From JBBPZA01 sp963797015 (GTDB taxonomy: Bacteria; Actinomycetota; Thermoleophilia; Solirubrobacterales; Solirubrobacteraceae), in the NCBI GenBank assembly GCA_963797015.1, contig CAWCNV010000001.1, forward strand, positions 496,001 through 560,000: a stretch of DNA of 64,000 nt. The letters run 5' to 3'. The first letter of the stretch is position 1. Each line of letters opens with the position of its first letter. The notes beneath the pieces are model-generated. The model was not told the origin of the DNA. It did no database searches and worked only from the letters and a program-made list of their open reading frames with translations. This document shows positions 15,420 to 23,801 of the stretch, piece after piece. A program made the position numbers and the translations under genes.

Positions 15420-17990
15420 ATGGGAGAGGCCATGACGCGCGTCCGCCTCGGAGCGTGGGCGCTGATCCTCTGTCTGGCGTCGCTGTGCGCGGGCGCCCAG
15501 GCAGCGCAGGCGCAGACGCCCGAGGAGCGGGCTGTTGCGTTGGTGGGGCAGATGTCGTCGGGCGAGAAGCTCGACCTCGTGGCCAGCGGCGTGAGCGGGC
15601 TGCCGCGGCTCGGCATCCCCAAGCTCGCGGGTCGTGACGGCCCGAACGGGATCGGTGAGGGGGAGAAGGGTGTGACGGCGTTCCCGAATGCGGTGAACAT
15701 CGGCGCGTCGTGGGACCCCCGGCTGGCGCGCCGGTACGGCGCTGCGCTGGGTGGGGAGTTGCGGGCGAAGGGGTTCAACCTGCTGTTGGGGCCGACGACG
15801 GAGATCGTCCGCACTCCGTTGTGGGGGCGGGCGGCGGAGACCTATGGGGAGGATCCGTTTCTCAACGGAGCGCTGATCGCTCCGGAGATCCGTGGCGTCC
15901 AGACCGCGCGGGTGATGGCGCAGGTCAAGCACTTCGTGGGCAACAACCAGGAGGTCGGGCGGTTCGGCATCCCGCTTCCCGCCCCGGCGGTCGATGACCG
16001 CATCTCGCTGCGCACGCTTGAGGAGATCTACATGGCGCCGTTCAAGGCGGCGGTGCGGAAGGGTGGGACCGCGTCGGTGATGTGTTCCTACAACCGCATC
16101 AACGGCACGCCGTCGTGCCAGAACGCGTCGACGCTGGCGATCTTCAAGAGCTTCGGGCTGCGCGGGTTCGTGGCGCCCGATGCGACGCTTGCGATCCGCG
16201 ACCTGGTGGCGGCGGCCAACGCGGGCGTCGACAACTTCCAGCTCGGCAGCCTGGCCGGCAACGAGCGCGCCGGGCTGGAGACGGCGCTGACGGCCGGGAC
16301 GGTGTCGCAGGCGCGGATCGACGACGCGGCGCGCCGGATCCTGCTCGGGATGATCCAGACCGGGGCGTTCGACGCCGGTAATCCGACCGCGAAGCCGGTG
16401 GCGAGCACTGCGAAGAACCGGGCGCTGGCGACGAGCATCTCCGCGCAGGCGAGCGTGTTGTTGCGCAACCGCGGGCGCGTGCTGCCGCTGGACTCCGGCG
16501 ACCGCCGGATCGCGGTGATCGGCTATGACGCGGGGAAGGGCACGCAGATCGAGGAGGGCGGCTCGCCCGCGGTCCTGCCGGGCGGAACGGTGATCACGCC
16601 GCTGACCGGCATCCGCGACCGCGCGCCGAGCGGGGTGAAGGTCAGCTACGCGGCCGGCACGCGCGGTGTGGTGTCGTTGCCCATCGTGCCCGCGAGCGCG
16701 TTGACGCCGTCGTCGGGGTCGGGCCAGGGGCTGTCGGGGACGTTCTACGCGAGCCACGCGCCGTGCTGCACGGGGTCGCCGGTCACGATGCGCGTGGATC
16801 AGACGATCGACTTCGACTCATCGACCGACAGCCAAGGGTTTCAGCCGCTGGAGCCCATCCCGGGGACGAGCGCGGGCTCGGCGCGCTGGATGGGGTTCGT
16901 GACGCCCTCGGTGACCGGGGAGTACCGCTTCTCGTTGACCTTTGCGGGGAACGCGAAGCTGTTCATCGACAACAAGCAGGTGATCGCGGGCGACACGGAG
17001 TTCGTCCAGGGTGGCGCCGCGGGCTTCCCCGGGGCGCCGGACGTCAACTTCCAGGGAGTCGTGCGGCTGACGGCCGGCCAGAAGGTGCCGATCAGGGTGG
17101 AGTACGGGACCAATGCGTCGATCGGCGGCGCCGTGCTGAAGCTGGGGTGGCAGCCGCCAGAGCCCTCGCTGCGCGCGAAGGCGGTCGCGGCGGCGCGCAA
17201 GGCGGATCTGGCGGTGGTGTTCGCCAACGATGTGACCGCCGAGGGGGTGGACCGCTCCGGCCTGTCTCTGCCGGGGGATCAGAACCAGTTGATCGAGGCG
17301 GTGGCAAAGGCGAATCCGCGCACGGTGGTGGTGCTGCACACCGCGAGCGCGGTGCTGATGCCGTGGCGCAAGCGCGTGGCGGGGATCGTGGAGGCGTGGT
17401 ACCCAGGTCAGCAGAGCGGGGCGGCGATCGCCAGGACGCTGTTCGGCGACGTCGACCCCTCGGGGCGGCTGCCTGTGACCTTCCCGGCCTCGGAGTCGCA
17501 GGGGCCGACGGCTAACAACTCTGCGCGCTATCCGGGGATCAACAACGTGGCCCAGTACAGCGAGGCGCTTCAGGTCGGCTATCGCTTCTATGACGCCAAC
17601 GGCCAGAAGCCGCTCTACCCGTTCGGCTTCGGGCTGTCCTACACCCGCTTTTCGCTGAGCAACCTGAACGTCGTCAAGCGCAGCGGTGGCCGCTATGACG
17701 TCAAGGTCCGCGTGCGCAACACCGGCTCCCGAAAGGGGGCGCAGGTGGTGCAGCTCTACCTGGGCTTCCCCTCGGCCGCGGGCGAGCCGCCGCGCCAGCT
17801 CAAGGCCTTCGGCAAGGTCTCCCTCGGGGCCGGTCGCGCGAAGACCGTGCGGCTCGAGCTCGACCGCTCGAGCTTCCAGGTCTTCGACGAGGCGAGCAAC
17901 GACTGGAAGACCACCCCAGGGACCTATCGCATCTTCGTCGGCACCTCGTCGCGGAACCTGCCGCTGCAGGCCTCGGTCGCGATCGGCTAG
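15420..17990 (+). CDS. Secreted GH3 beta-glucosidase with inserted PA14 domain
   Basis: An 856-residue exported glycoside hydrolase. The ATG at 15420 has AGGAGGAGGG just upstream; a second ATG at 15432 is possible. Signal peptide: LGAWALILCLASLCAGAQAA. The GH3 N-barrel includes GRDGPNGIGEGEKG, QVKHFVGNNQE and the nucleophile region RGFVAPDATLAIRD, in which the usual SDW is PDA. Residues about 440-590 are a PA14 domain (GFVTPSVTGEYRFSLTFAGN), a carbohydrate-binding insert known in GH3 enzymes. The C-domain follows (GVDRSGLSLPGDQNQLIEA; PSGRLPVTFP) with a fibronectin-III-like end. Likely removes terminal beta-glucosyl or related residues from plant or microbial glycans. Confidence 0.93.
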   Translation: MGEAMTRVRLGAWALILCLASLCAGAQAAQAQTPEERAVALVGQMSSGEKLDLVASGVSGLPRLGIPKLAGRDGPNGIGEGEKGVTAFPNAVNIGASWDPRLARRYGAALGGELRAKGFNLLLGPTTEIVRTPLWGRAAETYGEDPFLNGALIAPEIRGVQTARVMAQVKHFVGNNQEVGRFGIPLPAPAVDDRISLRTLEEIYMAPFKAAVRKGGTASVMCSYNRINGTPSCQNASTLAIFKSFGLRGFVAPDATLAIRDLVAAANAGVDNFQLGSLAGNERAGLETALTAGTVSQARIDDAARRILLGMIQTGAFDAGNPTAKPVASTAKNRALATSISAQASVLLRNRGRVLPLDSGDRRIAVIGYDAGKGTQIEEGGSPAVLPGGTVITPLTGIRDRAPSGVKVSYAAGTRGVVSLPIVPASALTPSSGSGQGLSGTFYASHAPCCTGSPVTMRVDQTIDFDSSTDSQGFQPLEPIPGTSAGSARWMGFVTPSVTGEYRFSLTFAGNAKLFIDNKQVIAGDTEFVQGGAAGFPGAPDVNFQGVVRLTAGQKVPIRVEYGTNASIGGAVLKLGWQPPEPSLRAKAVAAARKADLAVVFANDVTAEGVDRSGLSLPGDQNQLIEAVAKANPRTVVVLHTASAVLMPWRKRVAGIVEAWYPGQQSGAAIARTLFGDVDPSGRLPVTFPASESQGPTANNSARYPGINNVAQYSEALQVGYRFYDANGQKPLYPFGFGLSYTRFSLSNLNVVKRSGGRYDVKVRVRNTGSRKGAQVVQLYLGFPSAAGEPPRQLKAFGKVSLGAGRAKTVRLELDRSSFQVFDEASNDWKTTPGTYRIFVGTSSRNLPLQASVAIG

Positions 17991-18004
17991 CGGCAGCGCG
18001 CGAG

Positions 18005-18100
18005 TCAGATGACGAGAATGCTGTGCCCCGCGGTCAGCCCGCCGGCGCCGGAGAGCAGGAAGGGCCCGTAGGGCTCCCCTGAGCGGCCGGCGGTCCGGCG
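18005..18100 (-). pseudogene. Possible C-terminal gene remnant
   Basis: The minus strand encodes GEPYGPFLLSGAGGLTAGHS-ILVI followed by TGA (18005-18007). It has protein-like character but no start and no recognised family; listed as a possible relic in the gap after the GH3 gene. Confidence 0.25.
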
Positions 18101-18115
18101 CCCCGGCGATGCCGT

Positions 18116-18187
18116 CTACTGCCCGCAGGCCTGCGGATCCATCACCGCGTAGATACGACGGACGAGCGCGACGTTCTGCTCTGACAT
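18116..18187 (-). pseudogene. N-terminal remnant of an NTF2/SnoaL-like gene
   Basis: ATG at 18187 gives MSEQNVALVRRIYAVMDPQA-CGQ then TAG. The start matches the MSxENVExVRR beginning of the intact paralogues elsewhere in the window, but the remaining 110 residues are missing. The upstream GGGAGTAG resembles the end of a preceding array member, so this may be the scar of a deleted array. Confidence 0.65.
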
Positions 18188-18303
18188 CGACTACTCCCGG
18201 TGTGGCGCATGTCGCTGCCCGTGAGCATCGCGCTATTCTCGCAGCGCCGCACGGTAGGGGATCGGCTCTGCGAGGTGCTGCCGATTCAGCCGCGGCATTT
18301 CCA

Positions 18304-19176
18304 ATGGGTGCTTCGTTGTCTTCGAGACGCGCCATGACGTCGCTGCTCGCGTTGGCGGTGGCCGTGCCCCTGGCCGGTTGCGCCGTCGTACGCCTGGACG
18401 ACGCCCGCCTGACGGGAACGTCGAGTTCCGGTCTCGAGAACGAGTGGGGATGCTCGTTCAGCGCCGGCGGCGCCGGCGGGCAGACGCGCTGCTTCAGGGC
18501 CTGCGCCGCCGCTTCGCGCATCAGGACGCTCTCCACCACCACCCCGACGTACGGCCGCATCACCTACCGGCGGCTGACCGTGTTCGACGGCGACGACATG
18601 GGCTCGCCGGGCACGGAGCGCTGCGAGCTGGGCCGCAACGAGTCGCGCCACGGCGAGGCGAACTACAACGGCACCTTCAAGCTCTACCGCGAGGGCGACC
18701 ACTTCACCACCTGGTGGTTGCAGCGCGCGCCGTCGAACCTCGATATCAGGCGGCCGAACTGGCAGGTGGTCATGCAGATGCTGCAGACACAACCGACCGA
18801 TACCGGCACGGGCGGTCCGGAGATCGAGCTGGAGGCAGACTCGGGCCGGTGGATCGTGCGCAGCAACTGGAGGGTGGTGTGGTCGACTCCTGCGCGCTCG
18901 GGGGTCTGGACCGCGATCGCGTTCGATGTTCGGTACTCGCGGGATCCGTCGAAGGGGCGGTTGCGGGTCGGCATCGATGGCAACGGCGACGGCAGACTCT
19001 CCGCCGCTGAGAGCAGCCCGACCTTCCGGATGGCGACCCTGCGCCGCTCGCCGTCCTCAGGGGCGTCCGTTCCGTCCCATCTCCGCCTCGGGCTCTACCA
19101 CGACGCCGCGTACAGCTGCCCGCCGCCCGCCGGGTGTTCGAGCGAGTTCGCCGACGTCAGGGTCATCGAGCCCTGA
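18304..19176 (+). CDS. Polysaccharide-lyase-like secreted lipoprotein
   Basis: A 290-residue lipoprotein: ATG 18304 (or 18334), hydrophobic SLLALAVAVPLAGCAVV with lipobox LAGC. The body has features of heparin-lyase-I/PL-type jelly-roll proteins: GTERCELGRNESRHGEANYN, EGDHFTTWWLQRAP, WQVVMQMLQ, and a Ca-binding-like loop GIDGNGDGRLSAAE near the end. These lyases cut acidic polysaccharides by beta-elimination. With the GH3 gene just upstream and GH5 at 24 kb it suggests extracellular polysaccharide use. Substrate not assignable. Confidence 0.72.
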   Translation: MGASLSSRRAMTSLLALAVAVPLAGCAVVRLDDARLTGTSSSGLENEWGCSFSAGGAGGQTRCFRACAAASRIRTLSTTTPTYGRITYRRLTVFDGDDMGSPGTERCELGRNESRHGEANYNGTFKLYREGDHFTTWWLQRAPSNLDIRRPNWQVVMQMLQTQPTDTGTGGPEIELEADSGRWIVRSNWRVVWSTPARSGVWTAIAFDVRYSRDPSKGRLRVGIDGNGDGRLSAAESSPTFRMATLRRSPSSGASVPSHLRLGLYHDAAYSCPPPAGCSSEFADVRVIEP

Positions 19177-19408
19177 CCCTTCGCGAGCACGGCCAGATTG
19201 ATGGCGCCCGCGGCGCAACCGTCGAGGCGTCCGCGGGCGCCGGCGCAGCACCCTCGAAGGCTCTGCGCTCCCTATTCATACCCGGAACGAGGACGCGGCG
19301 AGCGCTTTTTGCGGCCTGGCGCGGGGCCGGGCACGGGCAGGGCGGAACTTCGGCCAGCTACGGGGAGCGTCGATAAAGCACGATCCGGGCCGGGTCGAGA
19401 AGACCCAC

Positions 19409-19780
19409 ATGCGCGACCTCGGCTTCGACGAGACGCTAGATGCGCTGACGAGATGGCAAGGGGAGCGGGTGGCCGTCGGCGTGTGGGCGGTCGCGCGACC
19501 GGGGGCGCCGACGCTCGTCACGCGCGGTGTTCTCGGCCCGCTGACGATGGCCGGCGACGACGACGACGGCGGCGTTGCGCTGCTGCCGCTGCAGGACCAG
19601 TCCGGCGAGCGTCAGCTTCCCGGAGCGAGTGGCATCTACCTGCGGGCCGCCGAGTTCCAGTTCGCCAATCTCGACGCCGGCGAGCTGCGCGTGGCCACCG
19701 ACCTCGCCGGCTGGGTGATCGCCCTCGACCGGCGCGCTCGCCCGCGACAGTCGAAAACGGCCCCGGCCGCGAACGGCTGA
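19409..19780 (+). CDS. Protein of unknown function
   Basis: A 123-residue frame: MRDLGFDETLDALTRWQGER, VAVGVWAVARPGAPTLVTRG, LRVATDLAGWVIALDRRARP. Codon-position bias is coding-like. Strand-rich, no motif recognised and no signal peptide. Confidence 0.6.
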   Translation: MRDLGFDETLDALTRWQGERVAVGVWAVARPGAPTLVTRGVLGPLTMAGDDDDGGVALLPLQDQSGERQLPGASGIYLRAAEFQFANLDAGELRVATDLAGWVIALDRRARPRQSKTAPAANG

Positions 19781-19873
19781 TCTCCGGCGGCGCGACACTT
19801 GAGCCCGCCCGAGCACGTGCGTTAGGTTCGGCTCCCGCGGACCAGCCAGGGCCGCAAAGCAGAGGGAGACACG

Positions 19874-20233
19874 ATGGCGGGTATCCAGAGCAAGCCGCTG
19901 GACCAGCCGGACGAGACGCGTCCGGTCGATAAGGGAAAGGTCGAGATCGTCGAGCTCGACGTCGGCACCGTCATGCGGACGACGTTCGAGCCGGGCTGGC
20001 GCTGGTCGGAGTGCGTGAAGCCGATCGTCGGGGGTGACAGCTGCCAGGTCGACCACTTCGGCTACTGCGTCTCCGGGCGGATGCACGTGCAGATGAACGA
20101 CGGCAGCGAGCTGGCCATCGGACCGGGCGAGGCGCTGCACATCCCGCCGGGCCACGACGCCTGGGTGGTCGGCGACGAGTCCTACGTGGGGGTCGACTTC
20201 AAGGGCGGCGCCGTCTACGCCAAGGCGGGCTAG
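19874..20233 (+). CDS. Cupin-domain protein
   Basis: A 119-residue cupin. The first motif is VDHFGYCVSGRMHVQMNDGS (His present, remainder degenerate) and the second is IGPGEALHIPPGHDAWVVGD with a PGHD histidine. Domain begins after FEPGWRWSECVKPIVGG. AAAGCAGAGGGAG provides a ribosome binding site before ATG 19874. Likely a small sensor or metal-binding protein. Confidence 0.85.
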   Translation: MAGIQSKPLDQPDETRPVDKGKVEIVELDVGTVMRTTFEPGWRWSECVKPIVGGDSCQVDHFGYCVSGRMHVQMNDGSELAIGPGEALHIPPGHDAWVVGDESYVGVDFKGGAVYAKAG

Positions 20234-20246
20234 ACGAGGCCCGCTC

Positions 20247-20651
20247 CTACGGCCGCAGCCCGGCCGCCTGCAGGGCCTGGTCGCGGTCGATGTACTCCCG
20301 TCCGCCGGCGATCCGCCCCCCGCGCAGGGTGTAGACGACCGCGTAACGGATCTCCGTCTCGACGCCGCTCTCCTTCGCGCGACCGGCCGCGCGTTGCACC
20401 GCCACGACGCGGTCATCGCCGGCGTCCAGAAGCTCCTCCGGGGCGTTGGTGATGCCGTCGAACATGTCGACCCACTCCTGGAAGTAGCGCCGCACCGCGT
20501 CCGGTCCGCGCATCTCTCCCACGTCGTCGGGAGCGCCCTCGATCGCCCGCCAGACGATGTCCGGGGCCCAGAACTCGGCCATCGCGTCCAACCCACTGTC
20601 CGCGAACGCCGTCAGGGACGCTCGGACGAGCTCGATGTTCTCTCGCGACAT
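20247..20651 (-). CDS. NTF2/SnoaL-like protein
   Basis: A 134-residue paralogue of the 11-13 kb array: MSRENIELVRASLTAFADSG, MRGPDAVRRYFQEWVDMFDG, VVYTLRGGRIAGGREYIDRD, ending ALQAAGLRP. It is closest in sequence to array copy 4 (shared GAPDDVGE, QRxAGRAK and VVY.. segments), so these two probably arose by duplication. Tail-to-tail with the cupin gene. Confidence 0.88.
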   Translation of the reverse strand: MSRENIELVRASLTAFADSGLDAMAEFWAPDIVWRAIEGAPDDVGEMRGPDAVRRYFQEWVDMFDGITNAPEELLDAGDDRVVAVQRAAGRAKESGVETEIRYAVVYTLRGGRIAGGREYIDRDQALQAAGLRP

Positions 20652-20697
20652 TTGCGCCAAACCTAATCGCGGCGCCCGGCGTTTCGCAAAGTGTCGC

Positions 20698-22065
20698 TCA
20701 GGCGACCGCCACGCGGGCGATGGTCGTGAGCGACTGGTAGTAGACGTCGCGGCCGAAGCCCGGGGCGGGGAAGAGGAACGCCTGGGAGGGAGAGGGCACC
20801 GCGACGCGGGCCTTCTCCTCGCCGCTGTCGAGGTCGAGCACGACGAGGTCGTCGTGGCCGCTGGAGATCGAGGCGCGGCGTGCCGCGGCCGATTGTGCGA
20901 GCACCTGGAAGGCCGGTCGCAGCGCGCGGCGGACGAGCGGGCGGCGCAGCATCTCGGCATCCTGCCAGTCCTGGGCTACGAGCTCACGAGTGTCGGGGTA
21001 GACGATGAGGTGGCCGGCGTGGGCGAACCCGTCGCGGCGCCAGTGCGGCTCGAGCTCGTCGCCGTTCATGCGCCATGCGCGCAGCACCGCGTTGCCCGCG
21101 TCGTAGGCGAGGACGGTCCGCGACTCCGGCTCCCATGCCGGCGGGTTGGACTCGGTTCCGAACGGCAGCCCGCTGATCTCGGTCGAGCGCACGCTTCCGT
21201 CGTCGCGGCGGGCCCACCACAGCCGCACCGGCCCCGACTGCTCGCCCGAGCCCAGCATCGTCCTGTCGACGCGGTTGCGCCCGTTGTCCATCCACAGGAC
21301 GTGATCGTCGGTGATCACCGGGTCCCAGCCGTAGCTGCGGTCGGGCGCGGGCCCGTAGCGCGGCCGCCACTGCTCGTCGATCGCGATCCGGCCGGCGTCC
21401 CGGTCCACGCGCAGGCGGAAGACCTCGGTGGTGCCGACGGCGATCACGCTCTCGCCGTCGCTCGAGAGCCGCGCGATGCAGGGCTCCGGCAGGCGCAGGG
21501 GCGCTGCCACGGGCAGCAACGTCTCGGGATCGAGGACCGAGACCGTCGAGGGCTCGCGGCCGGCCGGCGCGTCGCAGTCCTTCGTAACGAGCTCGCCTCC
21601 GTCGAGCACCACGAACGAGTTGTGCGGCCGCGCGACGGGTAGCCGGTGCGAGGCCAGGACGTCGAGCTCGGGGCTCAGGCGATGCGCCCAGCGCCCGAAG
21701 ACCATGTGCAGGTCGCCGCGGGCGTGCGCGGCGATCCCGCCCGGCCAGTACGCGCCACCGGGCAGCCGCGGCGTCGACGCCGTGACCGCGAGCGTCTCGG
21801 GATCCAACCGCTCCACCCAGCCCTCGACCGGAGTGCTCTGCGGCCCGCGGACGGGGATGTCGTGGCGCAGCGCGTAGAGCTCGCCTGGCTCGCGGCGCAC
21901 GAGCGCGTCGCACCCGAAGGCGTCGTGAACGGCGGCGAGCTCGAGGCGCTCCCCGGGCTGGATCGCGAGCCCCGCCTGACCAGTCGCGCAGCCCCAGCGC
22001 CGCGGCCCGCCGTCCTCGCACGTCCACGGTCTGGGCCAGTACGCGCCGGCCACGGTTGTCGTCAC
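20698..22065 (-). CDS. Beta-propeller-like protein of unknown function
   Basis: A 455-residue cytoplasmic protein with repeated strand patterns such as TVSVLDPETLLPVAAPLRLP, AVGTTEVFRLRVDRDAGRIA and DLVVLDLDSGEEKARVAVPS, suggesting a propeller of WD/PQQ-like blades. Conserved-looking motifs include PHNSFVVLDGGELVTKDCD and GWDPVITDDHVLWMDNGRNR. The GTG at 22065 overlaps the stop of the acyl-CoA dehydrogenase by four bases (GTGA), so it is translationally coupled to that gene. It could be a lactonase or an enzyme acting on a product of the dehydrogenase, but nothing proves it. Confidence 0.72.
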   Translation of the reverse strand: MTTTVAGAYWPRPWTCEDGGPRRWGCATGQAGLAIQPGERLELAAVHDAFGCDALVRREPGELYALRHDIPVRGPQSTPVEGWVERLDPETLAVTASTPRLPGGAYWPGGIAAHARGDLHMVFGRWAHRLSPELDVLASHRLPVARPHNSFVVLDGGELVTKDCDAPAGREPSTVSVLDPETLLPVAAPLRLPEPCIARLSSDGESVIAVGTTEVFRLRVDRDAGRIAIDEQWRPRYGPAPDRSYGWDPVITDDHVLWMDNGRNRVDRTMLGSGEQSGPVRLWWARRDDGSVRSTEISGLPFGTESNPPAWEPESRTVLAYDAGNAVLRAWRMNGDELEPHWRRDGFAHAGHLIVYPDTRELVAQDWQDAEMLRRPLVRRALRPAFQVLAQSAAARRASISSGHDDLVVLDLDSGEEKARVAVPSPSQAFLFPAPGFGRDVYYQSLTTIARVAVA

Positions 22066-23354
22066 CGGGGCTCTTCCATGCGTTGATCGAGACGCTCGGT
22101 GTTGGCCTGGGCACGCAAGGCGCGGCCGATGACGAGGCGTTGGATCTCGCTCGTGCCCTCGAAGATCGTGTAGAGCTTCGCGTCGCGGTACCACTTCTCC
22201 ACGGGGAAGTCCTTGACATAGCCCCAGCCGCCCAGCGTCTGGACCGCTTGCTCACACGCTCGCACCGCGACTTCGGAGGCCTTGAGCTTCGACATCGATC
22301 CCTCGGCCTGCTCGAACGGCCGGCGCTGAGCCGCCATCCACGCGGCGCGCCAGGTCAGCAGACGGGCGGCGTCGACGTCGGCGGCGAGGTCGGCCAGCGG
22401 GAAGGCAACGCCCTGGTTCTCGATGATCGATTGCCCGAACGCCTCGCGCTGGACCGCGTAGTCACGCGCGAACTCCAGCGCTGCCCTTGCGATCCCGATG
22501 GCCTGCGCGGCGACCATCGGGCGGGTGCGCTCGAAGGCGCCCAGCGCGGCGGAGCTGCGTCGCTGGACCGCCGCCGCCGGGCCGCCCTCTTCAGCGGGGG
22601 TCAGCGGCTCGCGTCCCTGCTCGGCCTCGCGGCCCTTGGCGATCCGCTCTCCCAACCGTTCGTCCCCGCCGAGCAGATGCTCGCCCGGGACGCGGCAGTC
22701 CTCGAGCATGATCTCGCCCGTGTGCGAGGCGCGGCAGCCGAGCTTGTCGAGCTTGCGCAGCATGGTCAGGCCGGGCGTGCCCTTGGGCACGATGAAGACG
22801 CCCTGGCCGCGGTGACCCGCGAGCGGGTCGACGGTGGCGACGACGACGTGGACGTCGGCGATGCCGCCGTTGCCGATGAAGACCTTGTGCCCGTCGATCA
22901 CCCAGTCCTCGCCGTCCTTGCGGGCCTGAGTCTGGATCGAGCGTATGTCGCTGCCCCCGCTGGGCTCGGTCACCGCGAGGGCGGCGAGCTTCAGATCGCC
23001 GGGGGTGCCGAAGCACTCCGGCGCCCAGCGCACGAGCTGCTCGTCGGTCGCCGCCTGGCGGATCGCGGCCAGGGCCAGCGCCGGCATGACGATCGAAAGC
23101 CCGATGCCGGCGCAGCCCCAGAAGAGCTCCTCCATGAGGATCGGCAGCGACAGGCCGGTCGGATCGACTGACAGCTCGGCGTAGAGCTCCCATCCGTATA
23201 GGCCCTCGCGGGCCGCCTCCTCGATGATCGGCCAGGGGAACTCCTGCGCCCGATCGTACTCGGGCGCCGCCGGGCGGATGACGCTGCGCGCAAAGGCGTG
23301 CGTTCTCTCGCGCAGGGCGGCCTGCTCGTCTGTGAGTGCCAGCGTGAAGCTCAT
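22062..23354 (-). CDS. Acyl-CoA dehydrogenase
   Basis: A 430-residue FAD-dependent acyl-CoA dehydrogenase: N-terminal helices, the middle signature LAALAVTEPSGGSDIRSIQT, FIGNGGIADVHVVVATVDP, and the C-terminal pair QTLGGWGYVKDFPVEKWYRD and YTIFEGTSEIQRLVIGRALR, in which EGTSE supplies the catalytic Glu. A 20-residue insertion around residue 250 is rich in Glu/Ala. It oxidises an acyl-CoA at the alpha-beta position; chain length not predictable. Start ATG overlaps the upstream SnoaL stop (ATGA); the downstream propeller gene overlaps its stop. Confidence 0.95.
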   Translation of the reverse strand: MSFTLALTDEQAALRERTHAFARSVIRPAAPEYDRAQEFPWPIIEEAAREGLYGWELYAELSVDPTGLSLPILMEELFWGCAGIGLSIVMPALALAAIRQAATDEQLVRWAPECFGTPGDLKLAALAVTEPSGGSDIRSIQTQARKDGEDWVIDGHKVFIGNGGIADVHVVVATVDPLAGHRGQGVFIVPKGTPGLTMLRKLDKLGCRASHTGEIMLEDCRVPGEHLLGGDERLGERIAKGREAEQGREPLTPAEEGGPAAAVQRRSSAALGAFERTRPMVAAQAIGIARAALEFARDYAVQREAFGQSIIENQGVAFPLADLAADVDAARLLTWRAAWMAAQRRPFEQAEGSMSKLKASEVAVRACEQAVQTLGGWGYVKDFPVEKWYRDAKLYTIFEGTSEIQRLVIGRALRAQANTERLDQRMEEPR

Positions 23355-23767
23355 CGCTCTTCCTCCTCGGGCGGGTCGAGCCCCAAGGCACGCAGCGCGT
23401 CCGCCGGGCCGTGGAACCACTCGTAGCGCACGACTCTGCCGTCACGCACCGTCCACATGGCCGATTCGCGGCCCTCCACCTCGACCCCGCTTCCCCGTCC
23501 CTTCGCCCGATAGCGGACCACGACCGCGACCCGATCGCCGTTCGCCTCGTAGCGGTCCGGATCCATCTGCCAGGTCTCCCAGCCCTCCAACGTCTTCTCG
23601 ACCGCGCGGTGGAACGCGGCCAGCCCGTGCCGGGTGCCGGGTTCGACCGCCCCCACCGGATTGACGTACTCGACTTCGTCATCGAGCAGGTCCGCGGGGC
23701 CAGGGAAGTCGCCGCGCGCCCAGGCGTCGTAGACGCTGCGAACGACATCGATGTTGTCCCGCGGCAT
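23351..23767 (-). CDS. NTF2/SnoaL-like protein, first gene of the acyl-CoA dehydrogenase operon
   Basis: A 138-residue cone-fold protein: MPRDNIDVVRSVYDAWARGD, ALLAAFHRA-type helix GLAAFHRAVEKTLEGWETWQ, MWTVRDGRVVRYEWFHGPAD, ALRALGLDPPEEEER. It is translationally coupled by ATGA to the dehydrogenase, so unlike the array copies it has a metabolic partner; it may be a small hydratase, isomerase or binding protein (inference). Divergent from the GH5 gene. Confidence 0.87.
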   Translation of the reverse strand: MPRDNIDVVRSVYDAWARGDFPGPADLLDDEVEYVNPVGAVEPGTRHGLAAFHRAVEKTLEGWETWQMDPDRYEANGDRVAVVVRYRAKGRGSGVEVEGRESAMWTVRDGRVVRYEWFHGPADALRALGLDPPEEEER

Positions 23768-23801
23768 CGGAACGTCGAGTATCCACAATGTGGCGGTGAG
23801 G

